Assembly: GCA_025360745.1 (NCBI GenBank)
Contig: JANYBP010000043.1
Span: 74,455-112,052 of the forward strand
Length of the DNA stretch: 37,598 nucleotides
DNA from: a bacterium
GTDB taxonomy: Bacteria; Verrucomicrobiota; Kiritimatiellia; CAIKKV01; CAIYGI01
Direction of reading: 5' to 3'
Below the pieces are notes generated by a model. The model made no database searches. It had not been told where the DNA came from and saw only the letters and a program-made list of their open reading frames with translations. How positions within the stretch are numbered: position 1 is the stretch's first letter; each line of letters opens with the position of its first letter. The position numbers and the translations under genes were made by a program. This document shows positions 31,393-37,598 of the stretch, one piece after another.

Positions 31393-32232
31393 TTACTGTC
31401 CATTCACCGATTGCCAGACGCCAAGCAGTTTGGCATCCGGCAACCAACCCGTGATGGATGGATACTGCCGAATGACATGTATGTCGGCGACGCTTCGTTT
31501 GTCCACGTCAACCCAGAGCCCGGTTTTCATAGGTTCGGCCTTCCCGCGATTACCGAGAATTACCTCGAAATAATCCCGCACGAACGATTCGGCCCTTCTA
31601 TCCGGCTCATGACCGTTGTTCGGAATATCAATCCATAGCCATGGCTTCCCCGCCGTCCGGCCCTGTTTGAAATATATCAACGAGGCGCCCAAGCGCTCGT
31701 CGTTTTCACCACAAGCGACGATGCCCGGCGGCGTGATCTCCGACGGTTTCGGCTCGTCCCACCACCCCGCTGAATAGGCGCACCATGCGATGACACGCTC
31801 CGGCTTCCACTCGACGAAACGCGCTGTAAAATGAGCCCCGCCGGAGAAGCCGTAAATCAGGATCGGCAGATCGCCGTTGTACAATTTGCCGATACCATCT
31901 AACAGGCGTTTACCAGAACCGTTACGCGCATAATAATAGCCCTTACCGTTGTGAATATCCTCCATTTCGGAGGCGAATGATAGCCCCACCAGACCCAGAT
32001 TCTGTTTTTTGGCGAACGCCTGCCACACGGGATCCCCGACAAGCCCCTCACCGTTGCCATTGCATCCGGGGCAAAGCACCAGCACGGCCTTGGGGTTCCG
32101 CACGGTTTCGACATGGTACAGATCGGCCCGGATCATGCCGGGAACGGCCTCCAGAGAGAGCCGAGCGGGCACTTCCGCCTTGGAAAGGCAAACCATGAGA
32201 AGAAACACCAAAACAAACCTCTGCGTCTTCAT
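31393..32232 (-). CDS. Secreted alpha/beta hydrolase (dienelactone-hydrolase/esterase-like)
   Basis: 279 residues from ATG 32232, which overlaps the stop of the upstream glycosyltransferase-like gene as ATGA. Signal peptide MKTQRFVLVFLLMVCLSKA (cleavage before EV). Fold: VLVLCPGCNGNG (oxyanion loop), nucleophile elbow GFSGG with Ser130, Asp178 (GENDER) and His208 (NNGHEP) complete a triad. It belongs with the larger hydrolase next to it: two exported esterase-like enzymes in one operon. Confidence 0.75.
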   Translation of the reverse strand: MKTQRFVLVFLLMVCLSKAEVPARLSLEAVPGMIRADLYHVETVRNPKAVLVLCPGCNGNGEGLVGDPVWQAFAKKQNLGLVGLSFASEMEDIHNGKGYYYARNGSGKRLLDGIGKLYNGDLPILIYGFSGGAHFTARFVEWKPERVIAWCAYSAGWWDEPKPSEITPPGIVACGENDERLGASLIYFKQGRTAGKPWLWIDIPNNGHEPDRRAESFVRDYFEVILGNRGKAEPMKTGLWVDVDKRSVADIHVIRQYPSITGWLPDAKLLGVWQSVNGQ

Positions 32233-33515
32233 ACCGTCTTTATTGAGCACGATGTTTGCGCCTGTCTGGAAGAAACAGCAGGCATAATGCACCAGACAAA
32301 GTTGATTAGCAATAATGGTTCCAGCGGCTTACGATAGCGTCCCTCCATGGTGGCGATATTCTGGAAAGCAAGGAACAGAGTGAAAATTGTCACCGCTACA
32401 GGGATCAACCCAAATTGTCGTCGCCAGAATTCCAGGAAATTACAATCGAACACGAAAAAGATCAACGGCAACCAGAGCCATCGGAGATGATGCGTAACCC
32501 AACCATCCCACTCGTGCCGATTACTATCCGGCCATGAGGGGGCGAATGAAAACAACAGGATATTTTCCATAAGTTGGCGGCTTCGTTCCTTCCAACTGAC
32601 ATCCAGTGACCGATAAGCGCGGCGCCAATCTTCCTCCCCATTTGCGGGATCGATTTTTACATGAACGGCCGTTTCTTCCCAGGTACGGCGGATTACCCAA
32701 GGACTAAGCGGTGCCAAAGGCTGGACGGCTACGCTTGGAGATGCAAAACCACATTTATTTGCGCCAAATTCGACTTTGATTTCCCGCGCACCCGAATAGT
32801 GCTGGATTTTCACAATCCACGAATTGCCCAACGGCGCGAAAAAACCTAGATAGTGCCGGGTGCGAAGAGCGTTTGGAAGCAACAGCATTATGGCTAACAA
32901 CAAACCTGTGACCGCATATTCGATCCGGCACCTCTTTGTACACCAACAGTAAAGCAGACAAACCGCCGCAAATGGCACGACGGTGGCCTTGGTCAAACAG
33001 GCAAGCGTCCAACATAATACGACGGCAAGCCATGCGTCCAAATTGCCTTTGCGCATAAATCTACCCGTCATCCACAAACTCAAGCCAATTAACGGCAGAA
33101 GAAGTGTTTCAATAGTCAGATAGTGATAGATGGTGAAAAGAGACGGCGTCCACGCAATGAGTGCCCATACCATCAAAGCGCCATTTTTGGAAAAGTCAAA
33201 TTCGCGCCCGGCCCTGTAATATGTCCAGGGCATGATCACGGAAAGCATTCCACAAGCGAGCGCAACCAAATAGCGGTTGTCGCCAGTCAGTCCGCGGAGG
33301 ATGTAGACATATATCTGATACAGGATCGGATCGCTCATGCCCATAATGTCGGGATGGAACAATCGCGATCCATTCAACCAATGTCGTAGCGGATCGGAAA
33401 AGAGATAATCGAGCGGATTGTGTTGGAAACAGACAAACAGGTGCAGGAGCGATCCGGCAACGACAAGCGCAATCAGCAACCTGCCAACGCTTTTGCCGTC
33501 GCGGTTAGAGATCAC
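32229..33515 (-). CDS. GT-C / PMT-like polytopic membrane protein
   Basis: 428 residues with about nine to ten membrane segments. The first loop carries DYLFSDPLRHWLNGSRLFHP, with Asp and the DPLRHW motif in the place of the DxD-type acidic loop of dolichyl- or undecaprenyl-phosphate-dependent glycosyltransferases. The C-terminal end has the FQNIATMEGRYRKPLEPLLLI pattern seen in ArnT/PMT-like proteins near the last helices. Probable role: moves a sugar from a polyprenyl phosphate to a surface glycan or lipid. Overlaps the ICMT-like gene by 4 bases. Confidence 0.65.
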   Translation of the reverse strand: MISNRDGKSVGRLLIALVVAGSLLHLFVCFQHNPLDYLFSDPLRHWLNGSRLFHPDIMGMSDPILYQIYVYILRGLTGDNRYLVALACGMLSVIMPWTYYRAGREFDFSKNGALMVWALIAWTPSLFTIYHYLTIETLLLPLIGLSLWMTGRFMRKGNLDAWLAVVLCWTLACLTKATVVPFAAVCLLYCWCTKRCRIEYAVTGLLLAIMLLLPNALRTRHYLGFFAPLGNSWIVKIQHYSGAREIKVEFGANKCGFASPSVAVQPLAPLSPWVIRRTWEETAVHVKIDPANGEEDWRRAYRSLDVSWKERSRQLMENILLFSFAPSWPDSNRHEWDGWVTHHLRWLWLPLIFFVFDCNFLEFWRRQFGLIPVAVTIFTLFLAFQNIATMEGRYRKPLEPLLLINFVWCIMPAVSSRQAQTSCSIKTV

Positions 33516-34822
33516 GTCTTACTCTCCAAAATATTGGATGTCACGCGCCGCAAACTGGAAAATACTCCGTACTGTTCCATCCAACGAGAATATCTCACAT
33601 AGGCGGGATCATGGAGTAGATGCCGTTCTTCCGTCCAGGCACGGATGGCGTATATCCCGTTGGTCAGCAAGAGACAAACACAGGCGCGCAGGGCCGCCGG
33701 CCATGAGGTCTGTGCGACAAATGGCACCGCCATCAGCCACCAGACAAGGTTTTTTGAAACGTAAGCGGGATGTTTCAAGTACCGGTAAGGCCCATCGACA
33801 ATGATGCCCCGGTTCGTCAGGTTTGAGAATCGGCAACCGAACGAACAGGTGGACCAAACATAGACAACCTGTAACATGAGAATGGCGAATCCCCATGTGA
33901 TAAAAAGAATCGGATACGGCTGCAACCAGTCCATCCAGTTCGATTTGCATTGATAACTAAGGTACGTGGCCCAGAAAAAGGTCGAAAACGGTTTGTAACA
34001 GATGAGCGCGCTCAACCAGCCCAGCCACGTCGTTTCCGTTGAAGCGATGTGCGAATCGAGTATCCTTAACGTCAACAGGTACCCGATGGAACCGAAGATT
34101 ACGTCAACACCAAGGATCAGATTGAAGGTGGTGGAGAAAAGATTGGCGAACGCGAGAAAGTTGACGCCTTGCTTGGTCAGGAAATCGAGGTGCTCCACGG
34201 CGCCGGCGAGCATGAACGGCAAGAAGAAGCCCTTCACCAACCAACCCAACGCGTGCGCTTTGATCTGGGTAAGATTGACTTTGCGCCACCTCCACAACAA
34301 TGCAAGGCCGGTATGCCAGTATCCATCTTCAGGTTCCATCATCCGGCAATCCACCCAGATAATATACGGGATCGCTAATAAGAGGGTGGGGAGAAGCGCC
34401 CAGTGTACGATATTCCAGACCGGCCGATAAAACGCCTTGGTATATTCTGGAAAAAGCCAGTAACAGACCGCCAGAATGAGTAATGTGCCGGCCAACCCGG
34501 TAATTTTTACTACACAGCGCGGCCAGTTAACTGCTCGCTGCGACGCGCAAAGGCCGCTTGAAGCACGTAGCCAAACGCGGTTCACGGCAAAACTCAACAC
34601 GGCCATCGGCAAGGCGGTGCAAGTTATAAATAATACCAACAACTGACTGCTTGCCGTAATCGAAAATCGGCATGCAATCGTCCAAGCCGTGGCAAGGCCG
34701 ATCAGTCCAGAGAAGCCAATTCCTTGGGCGCTGATTCGGTCGCCACAGCGCCTGGCAAAGTTCAGCGCAACTGCGTCAGGCGGCGATGAAGTCACCTCTA
34801 ATGTTGGGTTTGCACTACGCAA
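33512..34822 (-). CDS. Large ICMT/PEMT-like membrane methyltransferase
   Basis: 436 residues, about nine to ten hydrophobic segments. The C-terminal ~110 residues carry the isoprenylcysteine/phospholipid methyltransferase signature: GPYRYLKHPAYVSKNLVWW (Arg-x-x-x-His-Pro) and RAWTEERHLLHDPAYVRYSRWM. The N-terminal ~320 residues are membrane-embedded and unlike short bacterial ICMT proteins of ~200 residues. It likely methylates a lipid or polyprenyl-linked group. First gene of the surface-polymer operon. The annotated start is the first in-frame one; the N-terminal ~20 residues are polar and a later start is possible. Confidence 0.7.
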   Translation of the reverse strand: MRSANPTLEVTSSPPDAVALNFARRCGDRISAQGIGFSGLIGLATAWTIACRFSITASSQLLVLFITCTALPMAVLSFAVNRVWLRASSGLCASQRAVNWPRCVVKITGLAGTLLILAVCYWLFPEYTKAFYRPVWNIVHWALLPTLLLAIPYIIWVDCRMMEPEDGYWHTGLALLWRWRKVNLTQIKAHALGWLVKGFFLPFMLAGAVEHLDFLTKQGVNFLAFANLFSTTFNLILGVDVIFGSIGYLLTLRILDSHIASTETTWLGWLSALICYKPFSTFFWATYLSYQCKSNWMDWLQPYPILFITWGFAILMLQVVYVWSTCSFGCRFSNLTNRGIIVDGPYRYLKHPAYVSKNLVWWLMAVPFVAQTSWPAALRACVCLLLTNGIYAIRAWTEERHLLHDPAYVRYSRWMEQYGVFSSLRRVTSNILESKT

Positions 34823-34880
34823 AAGAAACTCCGCAACTCAAATGACCTGATTTTAACCGCGAAACACATCAATACATGCT

Positions 34881-34963
34881 TTGACGTTAAGGCGCTAAGG
34901 AAATGGGGAATTTTGTTTAACTAAAAAATGCGTTCTTCGCGCCTTTGCGTCTCTGCGTCAATG
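34881..34963. repeat. Inverted pair of ~9-base repeat sequences
   Basis: 34881-34908 (TTGACGTTAAGGCGCTAAGG) and 34935-34963 (GCGCCTTTGCGTCTCTGCGTC) are imperfect reverse complements. They fill the gap between the two right-hand operons and overlap the stop codon of the MauE-like gene. Confidence 0.5.
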
Positions 34964-35428
34964 AATTGCATTTACGTCTTCGCTGGATTGTATGGGGTTT
35001 TTGTTAAAGCATGCCCGGCGGTAAATCACCCACGTGCCTGCAATCAATAAAATATCCCGTCCCAATGACGCCCAAGTTTTCCAGGCGACAGGCTCACCAC
35101 CACCAAAACATCCGCAATCGACTTTCAGACCGCGAACCAATGCCTGGCTGAGGGCCATGGTGAAGACCACGGTCAGGACAAGGATCGAGAACGCTCCCGC
35201 CCGTTGCCAGCGACCGAAAATGAGCAAGGTTCCGGCAATCACCTCAAAAGGCGGCAAACTCAGGGCAAAAAGATTGATGCTCAACTTTGGAAGTATCTGA
35301 AACGAGGCAATACTGTCCGCAAACGCTTGCGGGTCTTGAAACTTGATCACCCCCGCATAAATAAAGATACCGCCGATCAGAAGTCGCAATGTCCACAAAA
35401 CAAAGCAATTAGCCCAAAATCTTTTCAT
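34958..35428 (-). CDS. MauE/DoxX-family membrane protein with CGCFG motif
   Basis: 156 residues from ATG 35428 (MKRFWANCFVL); the longer open frame upstream runs through repeat DNA. Four membrane segments. The family pattern is clear: RLLIGGIFIYAGVIKFQDPQ in the first helix, a loop, GTLLIFGRWQRAGAF, and GLKVDCGCFGGGE with Cys105 and Cys107. MauE is needed for disulfide formation in methylamine dehydrogenase maturation, and the paired cysteines here suggest a thiol redox role. Last gene after the MauE-rhodanese fusion, separated from it by ~115 bases of repeat DNA. Confidence 0.8.
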   Translation of the reverse strand: MKRFWANCFVLWTLRLLIGGIFIYAGVIKFQDPQAFADSIASFQILPKLSINLFALSLPPFEVIAGTLLIFGRWQRAGAFSILVLTVVFTMALSQALVRGLKVDCGCFGGGEPVAWKTWASLGRDILLIAGTWVIYRRACFNKNPIQSSEDVNAIH

Positions 35429-35448
35429 TTGAGATTCTTGCAGAATGG

Positions 35449-35513
35449 CCGCCAAAGAACTCAAAGATCGCAGAGACTGACTGCTTCTCTGTGTTCCTTG
35501 TGATCTTTTGCGG
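35449..35513. repeat. Inverted pair of ~9-base repeat arrays
   Basis: 35449-35475 (CCGCCAAAGAACTCAAAGAT...) and 35484-35513 (...GATCTTTTGCGGC) are imperfect reverse complements, with the AAAGAAC rhythm seen at 13641-13771. They occupy the gap between the two MauE genes. Confidence 0.5.
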
Positions 35514-35543
35514 CAACACGGTAGTTCTGCAAGAGAGTTCCTT

Positions 35544-36587
35544 TTACTTTTCATCCGGCAATCCGGCTTTCGTCCAGGCATCCCAACCGCCGCGAAAAAC
35601 GGAAGTTTGCGTATATCCAAGACGAACGAGCGCTTGAGACACCAACTCGCTATCCTCGCAGGATCCGTCGGAACAATAAACGATCATGGGCTGACCTTTA
35701 TCCACTTCAAGTTGAGTCTTCAACTTGGTGTAGCCTTTTTCAAACTCGTCTCTCGGCAAGGAAAGTGCCCCCGGCACACGACCGAAACGATAGAATATTT
35801 CCGGGCGGGCATCGAGAACAAGGCCTCGCTTCTCTTTCACAAAGGCGCTGAAATCATCCAACGTAATATCTTGGAGGGGAAAACCCTGCATGGCGACCAT
35901 CTTCGGAAGTTCCATGTCGGCAAGTTTGGCAACTGCACCCTGCAAACGTTCCGCCTTGGATTTATAGACTAACGACAGCGGTTGATCGCGAAATTGGTTG
36001 AACAGCATGCCAAGGCAAGTGGAAACGGTTACAATTATCAAAACCGCAAAAAAATACCGCAAAAAATGTTTCCCATTAGGAGAGAGCAATATCCGATAAA
36101 AATCTATACGAAATGGAGCGTCCAAGATAGTATCATGCTTTCCTTTTCTAAGGATTAAGAAAAACAAAACCATACTCGCTGTTAACAAGAATAGATCACG
36201 TAGTAACACACTTCCAATCAGACCTTCATATTGTTCAAAAGTTTTCCCAAAACAGCCGCAAGAGATATCTAGTCCTCTAACAAAAGCCGAGCCAACAGCG
36301 ACCGTGAAGGTCATCATCATGCCAACAATCAAAAACGCCGCAGACAAACGTAATGATTTAATTAACAACGCAATACTGACGATCAATTCAAGCCAAGGCA
36401 TACTTACTGCGACAAAGGGAACCCAATCAAAAGGGAGGAGCCGATAATTCACGACATCCTCCGCAAACCCTTGTAAATTAAATAGTTTTGATGTGCTTGA
36501 AAGGCCAAACACAATAACAAATAATAGACTCAAGAGATATCGTATGAACCTTTCCGAACAGCGAATTCTGATAGTCTTTAACTTCAT
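35544..36587 (-). CDS. MauE/DoxX membrane domain fused to a rhodanese domain
   Basis: 347 residues from ATG 36587 (MKLKTIRIRC), which overlaps the upstream stop as ATGA. Residues ~15-145 are a MauE-like four-helix unit ending in GLDISCGCFGK with Cys110 and Cys112. Another membrane segment lies at ~178-196 (RYFFAVLIIVTVSTCLGML). Residues ~240-347 are a rhodanese domain: GLVLDARPEIFYRFGRVPGA, active-site loop Y-C305-SDGS-C310 and VFRGGWDAW. The rhodanese cysteine would carry persulfide sulfur. The fusion joins a possible membrane thiol relay to a sulfurtransferase; which side of the membrane the rhodanese faces is uncertain. Confidence 0.82.
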   Translation of the reverse strand: MKLKTIRIRCSERFIRYLLSLLFVIVFGLSSTSKLFNLQGFAEDVVNYRLLPFDWVPFVAVSMPWLELIVSIALLIKSLRLSAAFLIVGMMMTFTVAVGSAFVRGLDISCGCFGKTFEQYEGLIGSVLLRDLFLLTASMVLFFLILRKGKHDTILDAPFRIDFYRILLSPNGKHFLRYFFAVLIIVTVSTCLGMLFNQFRDQPLSLVYKSKAERLQGAVAKLADMELPKMVAMQGFPLQDITLDDFSAFVKEKRGLVLDARPEIFYRFGRVPGALSLPRDEFEKGYTKLKTQLEVDKGQPMIVYCSDGSCEDSELVSQALVRLGYTQTSVFRGGWDAWTKAGLPDEK

Positions 36588-37063
36588 GATTGCGATTCCG
36601 TTGGCAGGTGCGCATTTTCCCATGCATCCAATCCACCCCTCAATACAAACACATTATCAATACCAATGGAAATTAGTTTTTTAGCAAGCAGTTCACTTAA
36701 GCCACAACTTTCACTTCCGCAATAGATTACCAAATATTTATTTCCAGAAAACAACTCCAGATGTTTTGCCAATCTCTCATCTATATTGCTTAGCGGCATA
36801 GAAATCGCCCCTGGTATGTGAACCTTTTGGTAATAGCCAACATTACGGGCATCAATGAAAATGGCATTATCCTTCTGCACCAATTCTAAAACTTTTCCGA
36901 TTGCGATTTGTGAAATTGATTTCACACCTTCAGCGCGGTGTTCGCTTAGATCAAGATTAACCTTATCGATCATAAGCCATCCCAACACCGCACTCAACAC
37001 CAGATAAAACAACGACTGAACACCGATGCGTCGGACCAATGGGTGGTGGATAAAGACCTTCAC
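36584..37063 (-). CDS. Membrane-anchored rhodanese
   Basis: 159 residues. One N-terminal membrane segment (~14-32, GVQSLFYLVLSAVLGWLMI) and a single rhodanese domain from ~50: NAIFIDARNVGYYQKVHIPGA, active-site loop Y-C115-GSES-C120 and VFVLRGGLDAWENA. The loop C-x4-C matches that of the fusion protein downstream (C-SDGS-C), so both may pass sulfur in the same chain. The gene overlaps both neighbours by 4 bases (ATGA), so the three are translated as a unit. DNA here is clearly more A/T-rich than the left part of the window. Confidence 0.85.
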   Translation of the reverse strand: MKVFIHHPLVRRIGVQSLFYLVLSAVLGWLMIDKVNLDLSEHRAEGVKSISQIAIGKVLELVQKDNAIFIDARNVGYYQKVHIPGAISMPLSNIDERLAKHLELFSGNKYLVIYCGSESCGLSELLAKKLISIGIDNVFVLRGGLDAWENAHLPTESQS

Positions 37064-37413
37064 TTGAAGTCTCCACCAAACTGTTTTGCTAAGATCAGTT
37101 GCTCGGTCTTCTTTTCAATTTGACCAGTGTGTTCGTAGCAAGATGCCAGAAGCTTATGAGCATCGACGTCGGAAGGTTTAATGCGCAAGACCTGTTGAAG
37201 AGCCTGAGCAGCCACATCATAATTTTCACATTCCAAAGCCACATTTGCAATGTCTACGCACTCCTGCCTGAGTTGGGGACGTGGCTGGCTCGACAATATT
37301 TTTAAAAACCGTTTAGCATTTTGTAACGCGGCCTTGTCGTTTCCCTGCTTCTCATATAATAAAGCAAGTTCATAAGATACACGAAATTCCTCCTTTTTGG
37401 AAGACACCTCCAC
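37060..37413 (-). CDS. TPR-repeat protein, probably missing its N-terminus
   Basis: 117 residues from GTG 37413. Two to three tetratricopeptide units are seen: RVSYELALLYEKQGNDKAAL, then DIANVALECENYDVAAQALQQVL and AHKLLASCYEHTGQIEKKTE. The same frame stays open upstream to 37467 and still reads like TPR helix (RVSTAIEILQNVEV) but has no ATG, GTG or ribosome site that fits, so the true start has probably been lost at a junction around 37446-37467. It overlaps the rhodanese gene by 4 bases and leads that operon. Confidence 0.6.
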   Translation of the reverse strand: MEVSSKKEEFRVSYELALLYEKQGNDKAALQNAKRFLKILSSQPRPQLRQECVDIANVALECENYDVAAQALQQVLRIKPSDVDAHKLLASCYEHTGQIEKKTEQLILAKQFGGDFK

Positions 37414-37464
37414 GTTTTGAAGAATTTCAATTGCTGTAGAAACGCGGCCGAGTTGCGATCTTGA

Positions 37465-37486
37465 GAGTCATGAGTTCTGACTCATG
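37465..37486. repeat. Overlapping palindromes at the TPR gene junction
   Basis: CATGAGT (37469-37475) and ACTCATG (37480-37486) form a perfect 7-bp stem with a 4-base loop; GAGTCA/TGACTC (37465-37470 and 37478-37483) form an alternative one. They lie between the promoter at 37493-37522 and the broken TPR frame. Confidence 0.55.
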
Positions 37487-37598
37487 CGGCTAACCTTAGT
37501 CCTTCGGCCCTATCGATGTCAAGATGTTGGCGGATGAATTTCACAAGGGGATTGTTTTTGGACGCAACCCCGAGAAATAGCGGGAGGCTGTGGCGCAA
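37475..37598 (-). other. Unidentified right-end sequence, possible element end
   Basis: A minus-strand frame is open from the window edge to a TGA at about 37482 (ending LVKFIRQHLDIDRAEGLRLAA). A second frame ends GLRPKTIPL at a TGA near 37540. On the plus strand a frame from ATG 37515 is open to the edge. None is recognised. Since the TPR gene breaks just here, this may be the end of an inserted or rearranged segment. Confidence 0.3.
37493..37522 (-). promoter_or_regulatory. Strong candidate promoter pointing into the TPR-rhodanese operon
   Basis: On the minus strand: TTGACA (37517-37522), an 18-base spacer and TAAGGT (37493-37498). The palindrome at 37465-37486 lies just downstream of the -10 box. 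It may now drive the operon. Confidence 0.45.

Noticed and set aside
34958-35620. 220-residue version of the MauE-like protein
   Set aside because: The extra N-terminal 64 residues are translated from repeat DNA; ATG 35428 gives a normal MauE length and first helix.

Overview
The window is a stretch of Gram-negative bacterial chromosome. It has dense, mostly minus-strand genes, clear Shine-Dalgarno sites, many 4-base stop/start overlaps, an OmpH/Skp-like periplasmic protein and an O-antigen-ligase-like protein. The first ~28.5 kb is GC-rich housekeeping sequence. From ~28.55 kb to the right end the DNA becomes visibly more A/T-rich (most clearly after 35 kb) and holds envelope and sulfur/redox genes that look accessory. 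The gene mix and the many short degenerate repeats in the gaps would suit a PVC-type bacterium (Verrucomicrobiota/Kiritimatiellota/Lentisphaerota), but nothing in the window fixes the phylum. I see no rRNA, tRNA, CRISPR array or intact transposase.

Left part (1-11 kb): a partial serS and an alpha/beta hydrolase, then a five-gene minus-strand nitrosative-stress operon: zinc-ribbon HD protein, YtfE-like hemerythrin, an Hcp-partner iron-sulfur protein, hybrid-cluster protein Hcp and a ferredoxin. Next to it is an NsrR-like Rrf2 regulator. The promoters of the operon and of the regulator carry the same interrupted palindrome at exactly the same place relative to the -35 and -10 boxes, so a self-contained NO-responsive regulon is strongly suggested. 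A small membrane protein lies between them, behind a 12-codon upstream reading frame. Then come dxs (isoprenoid synthesis), a nitronate-monooxygenase-like protein and a glycine-rich RRM protein.

Middle part (11-28.5 kb): a DUF3108-like exported protein, CCA-adding enzyme, a nucleoside salvage operon (thymidine phosphorylase, purine nucleoside phosphorylase, cytidine deaminase), a DbpA-like RNA helicase, pyrK-pyrD with a coupled unknown membrane-anchored protein, a PTS EIIA domain protein, an rRNA/tRNA 2'-O-methyltransferase, a Skp-like protein, ribosomal protein L28, tRNA-dihydrouridine synthase, malic enzyme, an unknown plus-strand gene and a class II HDAC-like deacetylase.

Right part (28.5-37.6 kb): a tightly packed minus-strand operon with an ICMT-like membrane methyltransferase, a GT-C/PMT-like membrane protein, two secreted alpha/beta hydrolases and an O-antigen-ligase-like protein with a hydrolase-like C-terminal domain. 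The HDAC-like gene is coupled to its end by a GTGA overlap. Upstream of it is a second operon: TPR protein, membrane-anchored rhodanese, MauE/DoxX-rhodanese fusion and a second MauE/DoxX protein, both MauE units with a CGCFG motif. This looks like a membrane sulfur-transfer or disulfide system. The TPR gene loses its start at a junction near 37.45 kb, beyond which lie a palindrome and a good promoter of unknown origin.

Three families of short repeats sit in the gaps: period-7 arrays, roughly period-9 arrays arranged as inverted pairs, and a GGYGCAAGCG-TCC hairpin present twice with a compensatory base-pair change.
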